Shown here piece by piece: positions 10,984 through 24,514 of a stretch of DNA of 64,000 bases (within the stretch, counting starts at the first letter, position 1; each line of letters opens with the position of its first letter). Location of the stretch: positions 372,001 through 436,000 of the forward strand of contig JAAVTG010000559.1 of NCBI GenBank assembly GCA_011947345.1. Reading direction: 5' to 3'. Both the position numbers and the translations under genes were made by a program. The notes beneath the pieces are model-generated. The model had not been told where the DNA came from. It did no database searches and saw nothing but the letters and a program-made list of their open reading frames with translations. Source of the DNA: Phytophthora quininea. Taxonomy: Eukaryota > Oomycota > Peronosporomycetes > Peronosporales > Peronosporaceae.

Positions 10984-13331
10984 ATGCGGAAAAGTCATTC
11001 CCGAATCGTCTCGATGGCCGCCACTTCGACTTGTGCGTCGCTGAACCGCCTCCCGAGCGGGATGCGCGCGGACAAACCTCCGCGGCGCCGCCGCCGCGTG
11101 CGTGCCGTGGCCATGATCCTGGACGACGTGCTGTACGACCACACGGGGCTGCTGTCGCACCTCGCCATCGACCGTGGCGTTGCCCAACTGCTGCAAGAGG
11201 ACGCCTTCCCGACCAACGCGGCGGCCTTCGAAGCGTTGCAAACATTCCGTAACGCCTACGGCCTCCGTAAGCGCTTCCCTCGCTTCGTGGACAGCCTGGT
11301 GGGCGGCCCCAAGGCCAAACTCTCGCCCGAGCAAGCGCAACGCGTCATCGCTGCGTACTATGAGAGCAACGTGCCTGAAGCTCGCACGATCAAGCCCTTT
11401 CCGGACACAAGAGAGACGCTGCTTGAACTGCAAGATGGAGGAGAGTGCCGCTTGGCGCTGCTGCTGATTGGCAAGCCAGAGGTGCAGAAGGAGAGACTCA
11501 AGGCACTGCAGGTGCAGGACTTGTTCGACCAGGTCGTGTACGTGAACCCCAATCCGAGCCTGGCTCAAGTGACGAGCGCCATGAAGCAGCTTGCCAGACA
11601 GCTGGAACTGCCTCCGTCGGGGATTATGTTCGTCGGACGCAAAGCCTTCTACGAGATCAAGGCTGCTAATACGGTCGGGATGCTGACAGTTCGAGTGGTG
11701 AGTCGATGGCTGCAGGATGATGATGCTAGTGATGTTGTCTGATACAATTTTGTTGCTTTGTGCAGCTCTTTGGCAAGTACACGAGCGTGATGCCGACGGA
11801 CGAAAAGGAACAGGCAGATTTCCAGGTACGGAGCTGGAGTTTGGTGGAGATTTTGCTGCAGCGAAGACTTATGTGAAGTTACCGTCGATGATTAGATTGA
11901 GACGATCAAGCAGCTCATGCCTATTGTCAAGCTGGCAGACCAGCAAATGCTGCAGCCCAAAATTGTTGCGATAGGCGGCGGCACTGGTTTGGCGGTGTTG
12001 CTAAAGGAGTTGCATCACTACCCGGCAGATCTCACTGCGGTTGTCACAGGTGCAATGATAAACGAAATCGCCCAACAGCATTATGACTAACACTGTTTCC
12101 ACTGGCGTAGTATTCGATTCGGGGCGCCACTCTGGTGCACTTCGCAAGTATTTGGGTATCCTGCCCCCGGAGATATTCGCAACTGTCTTGTTGCACTATC
12201 CGATTCCGGTAAGTCTACACATGCATCCAATCTTTCCCTCTTTGACTAACATTTTGTTTGAATCTGTACAGATGAACTTCTAAGCAAGTTGATGAACTAC
12301 CGCTTTCGAGACAATTTCATGGAGGGATGCAGTCTGGGCAATTTGCTGCTCGCAGCTCTGACGGATCTGCAAGGCGGCTTTGATCGCGCTATCGCGTCCA
12401 TCTCCGATATCCTGAACATCCATGGCTCGGTACTGCCAGCTACGCTCGAGAGCACAGAGCTGTGTGCTGAGCTCACTGATGGCTCTACCGTTATCTCTGA
12501 AGTGAATGTGCGCAGTCCTTTGTGTCTGACGAGGAAGACAGCCATGCTTCAGGGTCCGAGTCTACTACAAGTAGCACGAGTGGGTCGCCTCCTCCATCGC
12601 CACCGAAGCCTGAAAACGAGCAAGATAAACAGAAGAAAGCGCCCATCAAGCGTGTGTACCTCGAGAAACCGACGTCAAAGCTTTCGAACCGGCGGTGCGT
12701 GCTATCGAAGAGGCCGACATCATCGTGCTGAGTCCCGGAGGGTTTACACGTCCATCATCGCCACATTGCTGGTTCCTGGTATTCGCGACGCCATAGCACG
12801 CAGTGCTGGAGCTACTGTCTACGTGAGCAACGTGACCACACAGAATGGACAAACCGATGGTTATACGCTTGACAAGACTCTGGATGAGCTGGCGAAATAC
12901 CTTGGCGGGAATGCAATCGACTACGTCATTGCTAACAACGCGCACCCACCCGATGATGTTCTAGCGCCGTACGTGGAGCGTGGCGAACAGCTCCTGCTGC
13001 CGACCGCAGCGATGGCCGCTAGAAAGCACCCCGTACTGCTCCAAGGCCAGACATTTCAAGAAGATCTCGTAGCAGGTCATGTGGCTCGCGAGTGGAAGAA
13101 AGCTCCTATGTTGAAACACAGCGGTCGTCGAGTAGCTGCCATGCTCTACACCATCATCGATCAGGAAATGGCACGGCACCGTCACCACCTGCAGCAAGAA
13201 CCAACACCAATTGCAAAAATCCTGCCCGTACGACGACAGGTTTGCTGTGGATGCCAACATTTGCACCTGCAGCGGTGCTAGGATTGCTTGTAGCCACAAC
13301 AATACTGTCGAGTATCCTCCGTCGCCAGTAA
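10984..13331 (+). CDS. HAD-like domain fused to YvcK/CofD-like domain, C-terminal membrane helix
   Basis: N-terminal half (to about 11760) looks like a HAD hydrolase; the second half is a YvcK/CofD-type nucleotide-binding domain. YvcK signals: [64 protein letters not shown] and [12 protein letters not shown]. About five exons; introns near 11698-11765, 11826-11894, 12050-12110 and 12209-12271. Five or six one-base losses (12169-12170, 12510-12513, 12669-12672, 12743-12745, 13225-13227) must be bridged. The last reveals a hydrophobic helix [16 protein letters not shown], then SSILRRQ and the stop at 13331, so a membrane-anchored tail is likely. The HAD nucleophile Asp is replaced by Ile (ILDDVLYDH) and the GD...D motif reads GRKAFYE, so the phosphatase half is probably dead. 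Bacterial YvcK proteins act in carbon and cell-wall metabolism; role here unknown. The start could instead be the ATG at 11014 or 11062. Confidence 0.75.
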
Positions 13332-13421
13332 ACTCGTTCAATAAAAAAAAGTGTCATCTGAATACTACGTACATTGATCGCCGGTCTTTTGACAACATGG
13401 CACACAACATATTAACTATCA

Positions 13422-16400
13422 TTATGGCCACAGCCTATTGGGGGCTAGTTTGCAGGGATAGGGACGACGAAATGGAAGACTTGGAGAGGAGGATCTGGTA
13501 GGTGGCGAAACAGATGACCTGGACGTGGAAGATCTGGACGATGCTCCATTGGACTGTCCAGGCTGCTCCTCAAAGCCATGATGCGTGACCATGAATTCAG
13601 AGAAGGCTTGGGTCGCGATAAATAATGTGCGGAATTCTCGCATCTCTGGTGGAGACGCAGCCAGATAACTCGCCTCGTCAAAGAAGATGGTCCTCTTGCG
13701 CGCAAACTCGTCTGTCCACACATTGCGGTGGTAGCCAAAGTCGCCGATCAGTTTGTTGACCGCCCTCAGAAACAGACCGCGCACTGCGAGCTCCGGAAAG
13801 ACCAACGGTTTGCTTGGGAAATGGTGGGCAAACACGTGGTCACTTCGGCTGACATTGGGTTTGAGGCACTCGTAGAGTGCGTCTCGCAGAGCAAAGCGGA
13901 CACTATCCGGGCAGTGCGCACGGAACTTCGCCTCGAAGAACCGCTCCCTTGTCCAAGTCCACCACCAGTAGCTCCTCCCCGGCATCGGCAAATAGATCCT
14001 CGCCGCCTTCTTCCATTAGCTGGCGTTGGGCGTCGTCAAGAGCTTGTTTCTCTGCGCCAAAGATGAAAGGCGTTGGGCACTCGAGATACTGCAGCAACCG
14101 GCGTGGCAGCACAGGCAGGTAAACATGCGGCCAGGACAACGGATGCATAAGAGCTCGCAGCGACTCGCCAACCTTCATAAGCACCGATAAATACGATGAT
14201 ACCAGCAGAATACGACTCTCCAGCAACGCGGCGGTGAACACAAGCAACACAGTGGAAATATCCAACGTATCAAACAGAAGTCGCACCGAGTGGTCCAAAC
14301 GCGGGAGAGCAGCAAGAAGTGAGGCAGCTGTGGCCTTTGGAGTCATCCCCAGGCTTCCAGAAGAGGCGACTCCGGCAGCGGCGACGACTGGTGATACTGC
14401 GAAATGTGCTCTTTAGAAACAGCTCGGGTTAGCTTTGCAAGAACCTTCTTGTCGAGCTGGAAAATATGCGAGCCATCTCCGTCGCCATTAAGGACTTGTT
14501 CGTTATCGCCATCGGCTCCTGACGCAGCGATGGTTTCCAGTTCAAGGATGAACTCGTACGCTTCTGCAAGACGCTCTCGAAGAAGGTCTACTAATGGGAA
14601 TTTGGACAACACACAGACCCCGTAGGGGACCCATCGACAGCCAGTTTCGCCATCGATCCGAGTCGTTTCCAGTGCACGCCGAGATAGCGGTGGAGCTGGC
14701 TTATACAAAACCACACAAGCTGCAAACAACTCGGCCGCCGAAGCGCCAGCACTGCTATCTCCCATACGAAAGTTAAACGCCAAAGGTGCCGGACACGATG
14801 GCGATGTTAAGACGACGTGGCGCGGATCAGAACTCCACGGGACGAGGAAATTCTCGACTGATTTATCAACGACGTGAGGTGTCGGGTCGTGGGGAAGTTG
14901 GTGCTGCACCACACGCAGCTCAACAGGGTCATCATACGGTGCGGTGTTGCCCCGTCAGTTGCACTTTCAACTTCGTCAACTGTTGAGGGCACCCCTATAG
15001 CCTCAAACGTAAGGACGCCAGTTATCGCTTCGAAGCTTCTGGCAGTTCGCAGCGAATCTAGTGTCTTTTCTTTGGCGCTGCTAACTCTCCATCACGTGAA
15101 CCCGTGGAGCTAGAGGACGATGAAGTCGAGCCATTGGATGAAGTGCTAGAACTACCACCAGCCCAATGGTGTGCACGTAGTCCATAACTTAACAGCAGCG
15201 ACGACAGCCGCATGGAGTCGTCGATCGAGTCTTTCTCGTCTTCAGGAGAGAGTTTGGGGTAAAGCGCAAACTCCGCATACGCACGACTCGTGAGGAAGCG
15301 GTGGTAGAGTTCCAAGTGGATCAGACTGAACTTTGTCAAAATAGCGTCTTGCTCGGCTTGAAGTCGCGCGCACGATGTCACCAGTTTGCGTGACAGCGTC
15401 TGCATCTCGGCATCTCCAGCATAATATTTCTGTGAAATGTACTTGAGCAACCTTCTACACCGGTACGCAGCCTGTTCTATCCGTTCACGACGCTGGTTGC
15501 TACTTGCACTGCTCGAAGAGGGATTACGTGAGCTGCTCCCACTCGACTTGAGCAAAGCCATATAAATGCGAAATGCCGGCTTAAATTCGTATTCAACGTC
15601 CAACCACAACGCAATCTCGCGGTGGTAGTTGTGCGGGAACAGGAAGATCCAGAAAAATTAGCAAAGCGATGGTTCATCAGGATGTCCTCCAGGCAAATGA
15701 CTTCACGTTCCACAGTTTTCTGCATTTCCGTGTAGAGATCGGTTTTGCGAAATTCGGGGAACTTCATCATCAACTCCCGTTTTACCTTAACAGCAACATC
15801 ATCAAAAGTGCGCAACGCATCTTCGCCACCAGCAGCCAAATCTCGTTTAATGGAGCGCAATTTATTGGGGTCCACAATTGGCGGTTCCTGATTTTCTCCA
15901 GCATCTTCGGGGTCGCCGGCAGGACCGTTGATTGGAAATTGCGCGCTCTTGTCAAGGTATTTCATCGCAATTTTGACGCCGTAGGTACGTAACAAGAGCA
16001 CGTCGTCCTTTGCAAACGGTTTCTTCTGGTAATTAGCTCGTAAAGTGCACCAAAACTGGCGATATTCCTCAAACGAGCAGAGAAAGAAAAGTTTACTCTG
16101 GTCCGCGGGATCAGGAAGCCATGCAGCATAGTATCGCATCATGCGGGGATTGCTGATGACTTCTTCGATAGAGATAAGGGATGTTGGGTCTGGCGTCGGC
16201 TGGTGTGGTGGAAAGGCAAATCGCTGTTGTCGCTGTTTCTCCAATAAAACTTCGTCCTTGAAAGCACGCTGCATAACCTTACCAAAGTTGTGCTGATACT
16301 GATTGTGCATCCATCGATTCCATTTTTGAAATTTCGCTCCACCATTTGCCGCTGGCCCAAATGACGGCAAAGAGAGTGGTGGGTCGTTGATGTGGACGAA

Positions 16401-17635
16401 GTCGACGATCCAGCCCTTGATAATGCTCCAAATCCGCTGCCATGACTCATTTGTGCCAAAATCTGCTTCTGTTTCTTCGCCCAGATTTCCGCATCGCTCG
16501 GGGTAGACGTCGTTATCGCAGTACTATTGTTACCTGTGGGGAAGCCGCATTGGAGCTTTTGTTGCCCGATACTGTGGAATACAGAAAGCTTCGTGCCTTG
16601 AGTTTAACATGTTGAGCCCATCGAGACTTGGCGTTTTCGAGCTTCACATCCTCTTCTTCTTCTTTTATACTGGTGACCTCATAGCTCGTCACATCTTCAT
16701 CGGATCCACTGAGCACTTCCGACAGTTCTCGCACACTTAACTCTCGCTCCGGTTCAAACAAATCCGTCTCATACAGCATCTGCTCCGAGATCGTACTCCT
16801 CCGAAATGTGCTGCGACTCGAAAAAGAATACGCCAAACTGTCTCTGGAATGCCGCGACATTGCCAACGAGTCGCGTTCGTTCACTGTCCCTCCTGCAATA
16901 CTTAAGTTCCCACCCACTGCATTGGATCGTCGTTGGTGCGGCAATAAAAACTCGTCCTTATCCGTATACAACGATGAGCTCAGTGCACTCGCCATGCTCT
17001 CCCGAATCACTTCTTCAGCGGAAATCGTACTATCCGGTGGCAACGGCGGACTCGAATCCAATGACGCTGGAAAAGAACATCAAAGCACAACATAATCAGC
17101 CCTTCGTCACCTCAAAAACCTGATTAAAACACCTACAGGCACGCCGGTATCTCTCTCCAGCACTGCTCTTGCGTGGAGCGTCTAGCATGTTCCTCGTGAG
17201 TCTCCCGCCGTCGAAGAGGTCGTCTTCTTCGTCGAAGTTGTTGACTCGGGCACTGGCTGCTTCCACTGACTGCCTGGCAGCATCGATGTCCATCATCAGG
17301 AAGCTGGCGTGGCTACGTAGCGCCGACGACGACACGGGAACGCCCGCGCCAGCGCGGAACGAGGAGCCGGCGGAGTTGAGTCGGAAGGACGAGCCCAAGC
17401 CGCCGCTCTGGCTGAAGTTGCTGTACCCGGAGCGGCTGAGACGCCGGCCGGTCACCGCCACGTGGTCAGCAGACGCCGTGCGACGTAGTTCCAGGATGTC
17501 ACTGGGCAATAGAGTGCGCTCCGGCGTGGGGCTGCTGGGGGCGTTGGAGGTCGGCGTGGGCGTGTTAAGCACCGCCCCGCTGCTGCGACTGCGCCGGCGA
17601 GGCCGCGTGCGGATGTTGGCGAGGTTGTCGTCCAT
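13422..17635 (-). CDS. RGS-like x2 plus DENN-domain protein
   Basis: Large signalling or trafficking protein. Two exons: 17635 to about 17146, then about 17067 to 13422. The N-terminal third is serine-rich and probably disordered. Next come two RGS-like helical segments: one around NPRMMRYYAAWLPDP and FEEYRQFWCTLRANYQ (about 16150-15750), one around LMNHRFANF, ALWLDVEYEF and LELYHRFLTSRAYAEF (about 15690-15270). A DENN module follows, with VPYGVCVLSKFPL, then STVLLVFTAALLESRILLVS, WPHVYLPVLPRRLLQYLE and PTPFIFG. DENN proteins activate Rab GTPases; RGS domains bind G-alpha. Seven or more one-base frame breaks, mostly in short runs: 16538-16541, 16450-16452, 15653-15657, 15071-15073, near 14936-14941, 14347-14350 and 13946-13948. 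All are compatible with one continuous protein. Diverges from the Rab gene. Confidence 0.7.
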
Positions 17636-17855
17636 GGGGGCAGCCGGAGCAGCGCGTCGAACTTGCAGCGAGGGGCCGAGATGAGGCTTGAGCTTTGAGC
17701 TTGTGACGAAATGTTAAATGGAATATTTACCTCCATTTGTCATATTTGGAAATATTACTGATACGAGGGGTATTTTGTAACACTTCTTATGACATTCCTT
17801 CTCGGAGGGAAGACGTGTGAATCAGAAGACAAGAAGCGATCTGTGGGAAGGAACG
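17636..17855. promoter_or_regulatory. divergent promoter region, RGS-DENN / Rab32-like
   Basis: 220 bases between two head-to-head genes with trafficking functions. AT-rich in the middle; no defined element recognised. Inferred from layout. Confidence 0.35.
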
Positions 17856-18774
17856 ATGAGCGAGCAGCGTCGAGTGAACGCCGCGCAGGACGCCGTGATC
17901 AAGGTGCTGGTGCTGGGCGACGCTGCCACGGGCAAGACCAGCATCATCAAGCGGTAGGTAGCAGTCTCTTCAGAGGGGAAACCTCTCGCTTCATTCTAAC
18001 GGCCGTCTTTTGTCTGCAGATACGTGCACGACGCCTTCTCGGAGCACCACCGCACGACCATCGGTGTGGACTTCGCGCTCAAGGCGGTGACAGTCAACGG
18101 CACGACTGTGCGTCTTCAGCTGTGGGACATCGCCGGCCAGGAACACTTCCGGGCGCTCAACCGAGTGCGTACACGACCTCCGCGGTGCTTATTTGACGTA
18201 TCTAATCTGGGTTAGTGCAGGTTTACTACAAAGACGCGCTGGGTGCGCTGCTCGTGTACGACATGTCTCGTCCAGAGACGTTCGACAGCATCCTGAAGGT
18301 AACGGGAACACATAGTTGCCAGCGGTTGCAAGTAGTTTCCGTACTGAAGATTTTGGATTTGCCTGCAGTGGAAAAAGAGATCGACTCCAAGGTAGAGCTC
18401 CCCAACGGCAAGCCATTACCTGTCATTCTCTGCGGCAATAAGGTGTGGGACAAACGTTTCAGTGTATGAGTTGTGGTGTGTTGATGATTATTTGGGGGTT
18501 CAATTCGCAGTGCGACTTGAAGGAAGATGTGGATCGAGACTTCCTGGATGAATTCTGCAAGACGAACAACTTCACGGGCTGGTTTGACACATCTGCAAAG
18601 GAAAACATCCATATCGACGACGCGGCCAAGGCACTTGTAACCGGCATCCTCGAACACAAGGACATTTTCGAGCGCAAGTCGGATGCCAAGAAGCGCAATG
18701 ATACGTTCCGCCCCACCAGCGCTACTGGTGGAAATAATGCCAGCCAGGGTAGCTGGTGCTGCAACAGTTTCTAA
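17856..18774 (+). CDS. Rab32/38-type small GTPase
   Basis: Membrane-traffic GTPase. Five exons: 17856-17953, 18020-18164, 18221-18298, 18369-18442 and 18511-18774; every junction keeps phase. Nucleotide-binding motifs: P-loop GDAATGKTS, switch I region [11 protein letters not shown], switch [16 protein letters not shown] across an intron, and TSAKEN. The signature [22 protein letters not shown] followed by a long DSKVELPNG insert and [21 protein letters not shown] is typical of Rab32. It ends in CCNSF, a double-cysteine prenylation site. The family acts on lysosome-related organelles and mitochondria. The ATG at 17856 fits the family N-terminus. No frame breaks. Confidence 0.92.
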
Positions 18775-18943
18775 TCCCGACTGCAACCACAGAAGACATT
18801 GCTTCTAAGGAATAGGAAGCAGCATGTCAGGTCAGGTAACGATGCATGTCATGTGGTCGTTGAAAAGGACGAGTTAATCAACACTATCGTTCAAGCTAAA
18901 TGCTTTGACTAACGGTCTTATTGATATTTTACTGTTTATCGTC

Positions 18944-21161
18944 CTAGTCGACTCGCCGCTTTTTGACAGTGCCCCCATCAGCTTGCTTTATCTTCATGAA
19001 GTGTGTCGGTAGCCGTGGATTTCCTCCGCTGGGCATACCTCGGGACTCCAAGCTATTGCTCACTCTTCGTAAATTACTTCGCGCAGTATTGAGCTTGTCT
19101 GCCAGGTCACGTTTGTCATCTTCAGCTTGGTCAAGCTCGTCCTCTAACTGCAGCACAGTTTGCTCGCGCTCTTCAGGCGGATCGTTGGTGAAAGACGTTG
19201 TGATGGCGTTGATGATAGATTGCACACGTGCCTCTGCTTCGGGTTGATCGGCCTCCATCATGTCGACGGCTCGTGCGAACTCACGTTCCTGCACTCGAAG
19301 ACAGTACTCGCACGACGAGCTTTCTCCACGAGATTTACACTGGGAAAGGTGCGCAAAGTGGTGCTCGACGGATGTACACATGTGTTCGTTGCAAACTTGC
19401 ACGTCGAGGTGGTGTTGCAGATGCACAAGAATGGACTTGCAGTTGAGCAAACACTTCTGCGCCTTGGATGGCGCACAAAACGAAGCGTCAACGATGGCGT
19501 AGGCCAAATTCATCGCCTTGTCGAATCTCTGTTGTGCTGGTTGTTGATGTGGCCCACTGTTGTTCTTGTCACGAAGCAAGTTGTTGATAAAATTCCCATT
19601 GAATTTTGGCTTTCCTGGTGCGCTTTCACAGTGAGTTTCTGAGCTATCGGCATTAGTGTCATCTGTGAATACACACAACAGTTAATATCTTCTAGACATA
19701 GTAAAAAAACACACGCGTTGCGTTTACCTGGGCCATCTTCTTCTTGAGTTGACGGAGAAGCCCCACAATATCATCATCAGCCGGAGCAAATGTGTTCGAG
19801 TTCGCCGGTGGTGCCTCTTGATGTGCTGTTGCCGTAACCTCAGTCACAATAACAGGCGTTGGCTCTCGCTTTATTGGCACAGCATCGCCGAAATGCCAGT
19901 TGTACGGAGGAAAATTGAAGATCGGAGCGTTGCTTTCTCTGGCTAAAGCATTTAAGCTTTCAACCTCCGCACGTTTTAGCTGCTTGCGGTCCGTAGATGT
20001 ACCGATCATTTGCAAACAGAAGTTGCGCGTTGCTTCGCTTTGGGCACTATGAGGATCCCGCAACAACTGGCGTTGTTTGCTAATTACATGATCCATAGCC
20101 ACAATCGTGCCTAAGCTTCGTCTTTGATAAATACGGATGCAGAATGGGCATACGAAAGGTTTCTCTCCACCAGAAGATGGCGTGCCTTTCTCCTTCATTT
20201 GGCACCCACGTCGATGTCTATACACGGCCGCGATCTCTGCGCATTTTGGATCGCCACACACCTGGCCTGCTTTGCAATGTTCATAGTGTTTGAGCGTCGA
20301 GCGGCATTCCGGTTCTTTGCACTTTCGAATTTTTGCGCACATGATCTCGTCTTCGAACATGAGCGCTGTTTCAATTCGTTTTGCAAGCATTTCCAGCAGA
20401 GCGCGGTCTTTTGTTGGGAACCACCGTAACAACTTCTCCAGATTGGCCAGTGCAGACTGTGGCTGGCTCAGTGCTGTCTCCTTATCTGGGGTTGATTCCG
20501 CCGTAGCAGTGGTAGAAGGCCCTTCCTGATCTAGACTCGGTTTTCTAGCAGATATACAATTATCCTTCCTCGAAGCACCTTCCTTAGTCCAATTCATCTG
20601 CGGGATCGTCGACACTGAACTTTCAGTATGCCTGACGGAAGTTGCCGCCGCCTTCTTCTCCTCACAACTTTTAGTTGCTTTATCCTCCGTCACTTGGTCT
20701 CTCGATCTCTTCTCTTCTGCAACATCAACCACCTCCACCACCTCTTCGTCTGTCATTTGTGGCTCTCCAAACTCCACGTCCACTGAATTATCTTCCATCG
20801 TTTCATCCTGCTTTGTCTCTTCCGGAACACTCGCGCTCTGGGGCTGTGTCGGTGTGCCAGGAGCAGCGCCAGGCGCCCCATTCGCTCTTGCTGACGCAGT
20901 AGTAGTTACAGTATTAGGCTCAGCACCAGTAGTTGTCTCGTCCTCTTTGGGTAGCTCCGGCAAGACGTTCATGGACGCCCAGGCTCGATAGGATAGCGCT
21001 TGGCCCACGCGGTTCGTCACCAGGTGCTCTCTGCTGTAGCCACGCGAGTGCCAGAGCAACATGCAGCCGCCGCACATCCTCTTGACCGTGCGCGGGTCGC
21101 ACATGGCGCAGCTGAAGGCCCACGGCGCCTCCCCGCACCACTGACACCCTGGCGCGTTCAT
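18944..21161 (-). CDS. TAZ zinc-finger protein, probable transcriptional co-regulator
   Basis: Two exons, 21161-19728 and about 19662-18944. N-terminal Cys/His cluster CQWCGEAPWAFSCAMC followed by MCGGCMLLWH resembles a B-box type zinc module. A long acidic, Ser/Thr-rich linker follows, then a TAZ-like domain with cysteines in IRKCKEPECRSTLKHYEHC and GDPKCAEIAAVYRHRRGC. A second Cys/His segment (QKCLLNCKSILVHLQHHL ... CEYCLRVQ) lies in exon 2, then a coiled coil and a basic end KKRRVD. TAZ domains bind transcription factors in p300/CBP proteins; no acetyltransferase domain is seen here. The intron borders do not give matching phases, so another small indel near the junction is likely. The start is the first ATG; the longer frame begins at GTG. 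Confidence 0.75.
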
Positions 21162-21776
21162 GCTGGTCGAAAAACTGGCGAATTGAGCACAATTGAGCAC
21201 AAATGTTGTGTGGCGTTACCCTATACACAATGTGTGTATATGTAAATAAAAGTACTTGCGCGATCCAAAAGGCACAGAAAAACGCATCGGTTTGAAGCCC
21301 GATACAAAACTGGTGTTAGGCCTGCATGGGCGTTTTGCGTCAATACGACATGCCACCACCTCGCTGACGACGGCTTTCCTGTATGTTAGAATGAAAGGGA
21401 GACCGATGCAGCACTTTCCCCAGCAAAATACTAGGAAAGATCACTGGGCAAAGATACTTTTTACTGTCCAGGTGATCAAGATGAGGTGGTGCTGTGCACA
21501 CGATCGCGCTGCTTGGCGACAGCAGACGCTGACTGCTGAAATCATGAGCGACACGTCACACGGAGCAATCAGCAGCAAGACCAACACAACAACACCAGAC
21601 TGCAAGAAAACGATCCAAACTTGAGATTGACTGGTTTCATTTTCCTGCTTGTCGACTGTCCTGCGTCTCCTCGTCGTGCGTCTACTCCTAGCAAAACAGC
21701 TAGGCGTAGATCGGCCTTCTCACCCTTTGCCACGACGAGAGCCGAGGACGAATCTACTACGTTCCTAGCCGTTGCT
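21162..21776. other. intergenic stretch, no gene recognised
   Basis: Holds the upstream region of the TAZ gene and the downstream region of the E2 gene. A 122-residue open frame on the plus strand (21256-21624) has no recognisable domain and is probably chance. Confidence 0.4.
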
Positions 21777-23306
<1,530 letters not shown>

Positions 23307-24203
23307 ATGGGCGACCGGTACCGCAGCGCGCAGTCCCCGCGCAGTAGCGGCGGCGGCGGCGGCGTGACGGACGAGCGCTTTCGCAAGCTCGTGGGCGAGA
23401 CCAGCAAGGGCATCTCGAGCTTCAACCAGCTCTCGCGCTCCATCGCGCAGAAGATGTCGCTGTTCGGCACGCCGCAGGACTCGCGCGCCAACCACGCGCA
23501 GATCAAGGAGCTGACCGAGAAGGGCAACAAGATGGTCAGCAAGATCAACCGCCGGCTGCAGGAGCTCAACCGCGGCGCCAAAGGGCCGCAGGGCCGCGCC
23601 CGCCGCACGCAGATCAGCAAGCTCTCGGCCGACTTTAAGAATCAGGTGCGCGTGTTCGAGGAGACGTGCGAGCGGCTGCTGGAGAGCGAGCGGCAGTCGG
23701 TCGAGTTCATCCGGCGCTCGTCGCAGAGCTTCAAGGGCTCGGACGCTCGCCAGACCCGCGGAGGCGCCGAGTTCGCCAACTACAGCGAGGACCAGATCTA
23801 CGCCCAGGCCAACGTGGTTATCTACGATGAAGATGGTGCGTCCGTATGCAGTTATTTTTTCAGGAGTGCCTAGTGGACTGATTTTGGTTGTTGCTTGTTG
23901 GTTTGTGCAGACTTGCAGCGGAGAGAGGACGACATCATCCAGATCAACCACCAGCTGCGAGAGGTGAACGCTGCCTTCCAGGAGATCGACGGCCTGGTGC
24001 AGGACCAGGGAGAGACCGTGGTGGAGATCGTGGAGAACACCGAGACCGCCAAGGACAATGTGGAGAAGGCACTCGAGCAGGTGCGGCAGGCCGACCAACG
24101 CAAAAAGTGCTGCGCGTGCTCCCGCATGAAGCTCATCTGCGTTGGCGTCTTTGGGTTGCTCATCTTGATCGCTCTGCTGGGCATCATCTTCGCTGCCAAG
24201 TGA
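23307..24203 (+). CDS. syntaxin (Qa-SNARE), endosomal type
   Basis: Target-membrane SNARE that drives vesicle fusion. Exons 23307-23835 and 23911-24203; the split codon restores an Asp before LQRREDD. Domains: flexible Gly-rich start, an N-terminal three-helix regulatory region (about residues 20-130), a SNARE motif with the central glutamine in AAFQEIDGLVQDQGETV, a CCAC cluster likely to be palmitoylated, and a C-terminal membrane helix LICVGVFGLLILIALLGIIF. Overall resembles the syntaxin-7/12 or Pep12 group, though the exact class is uncertain. Strong GC-rich coding bias. The start is the ATG at 23307, in a good context. No frame breaks. Confidence 0.9.
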
Positions 24204-24514
24204 TCATCGGGGAAAATTGAGAGGAATTGGGCGCCAAAACCTGTCCTGATTCGTCTTTATGCCGTCTGCGTGTGTGTAGTGCAGTTGAGCAGCGGCGACA
24301 ACCACGACGAAAGCAACAGGAGGAGACAGAACGCAGTGAATGCTGGGTTTATTTCTAAATAGTAATTGGGTTGTACAACGTCGTATGCGGTTAGTTATTG
24401 GCAGGCAAGTTACCTTCCCAGCGAGTCGTCATTGGGGCTATGCTCTAGGAAGGATGTAACACTAGCGGTGCGATCGGAGACGAGGACTGATACATATCAG
24501 TTGTTTGTGAACAA
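24204..24514. other. convergent intergenic, syntaxin 3' end to Tudor-like gene 3' end
   Basis: 311 bases between two converging genes; presumably both 3' untranslated regions. No structure recognised. Confidence 0.4.
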
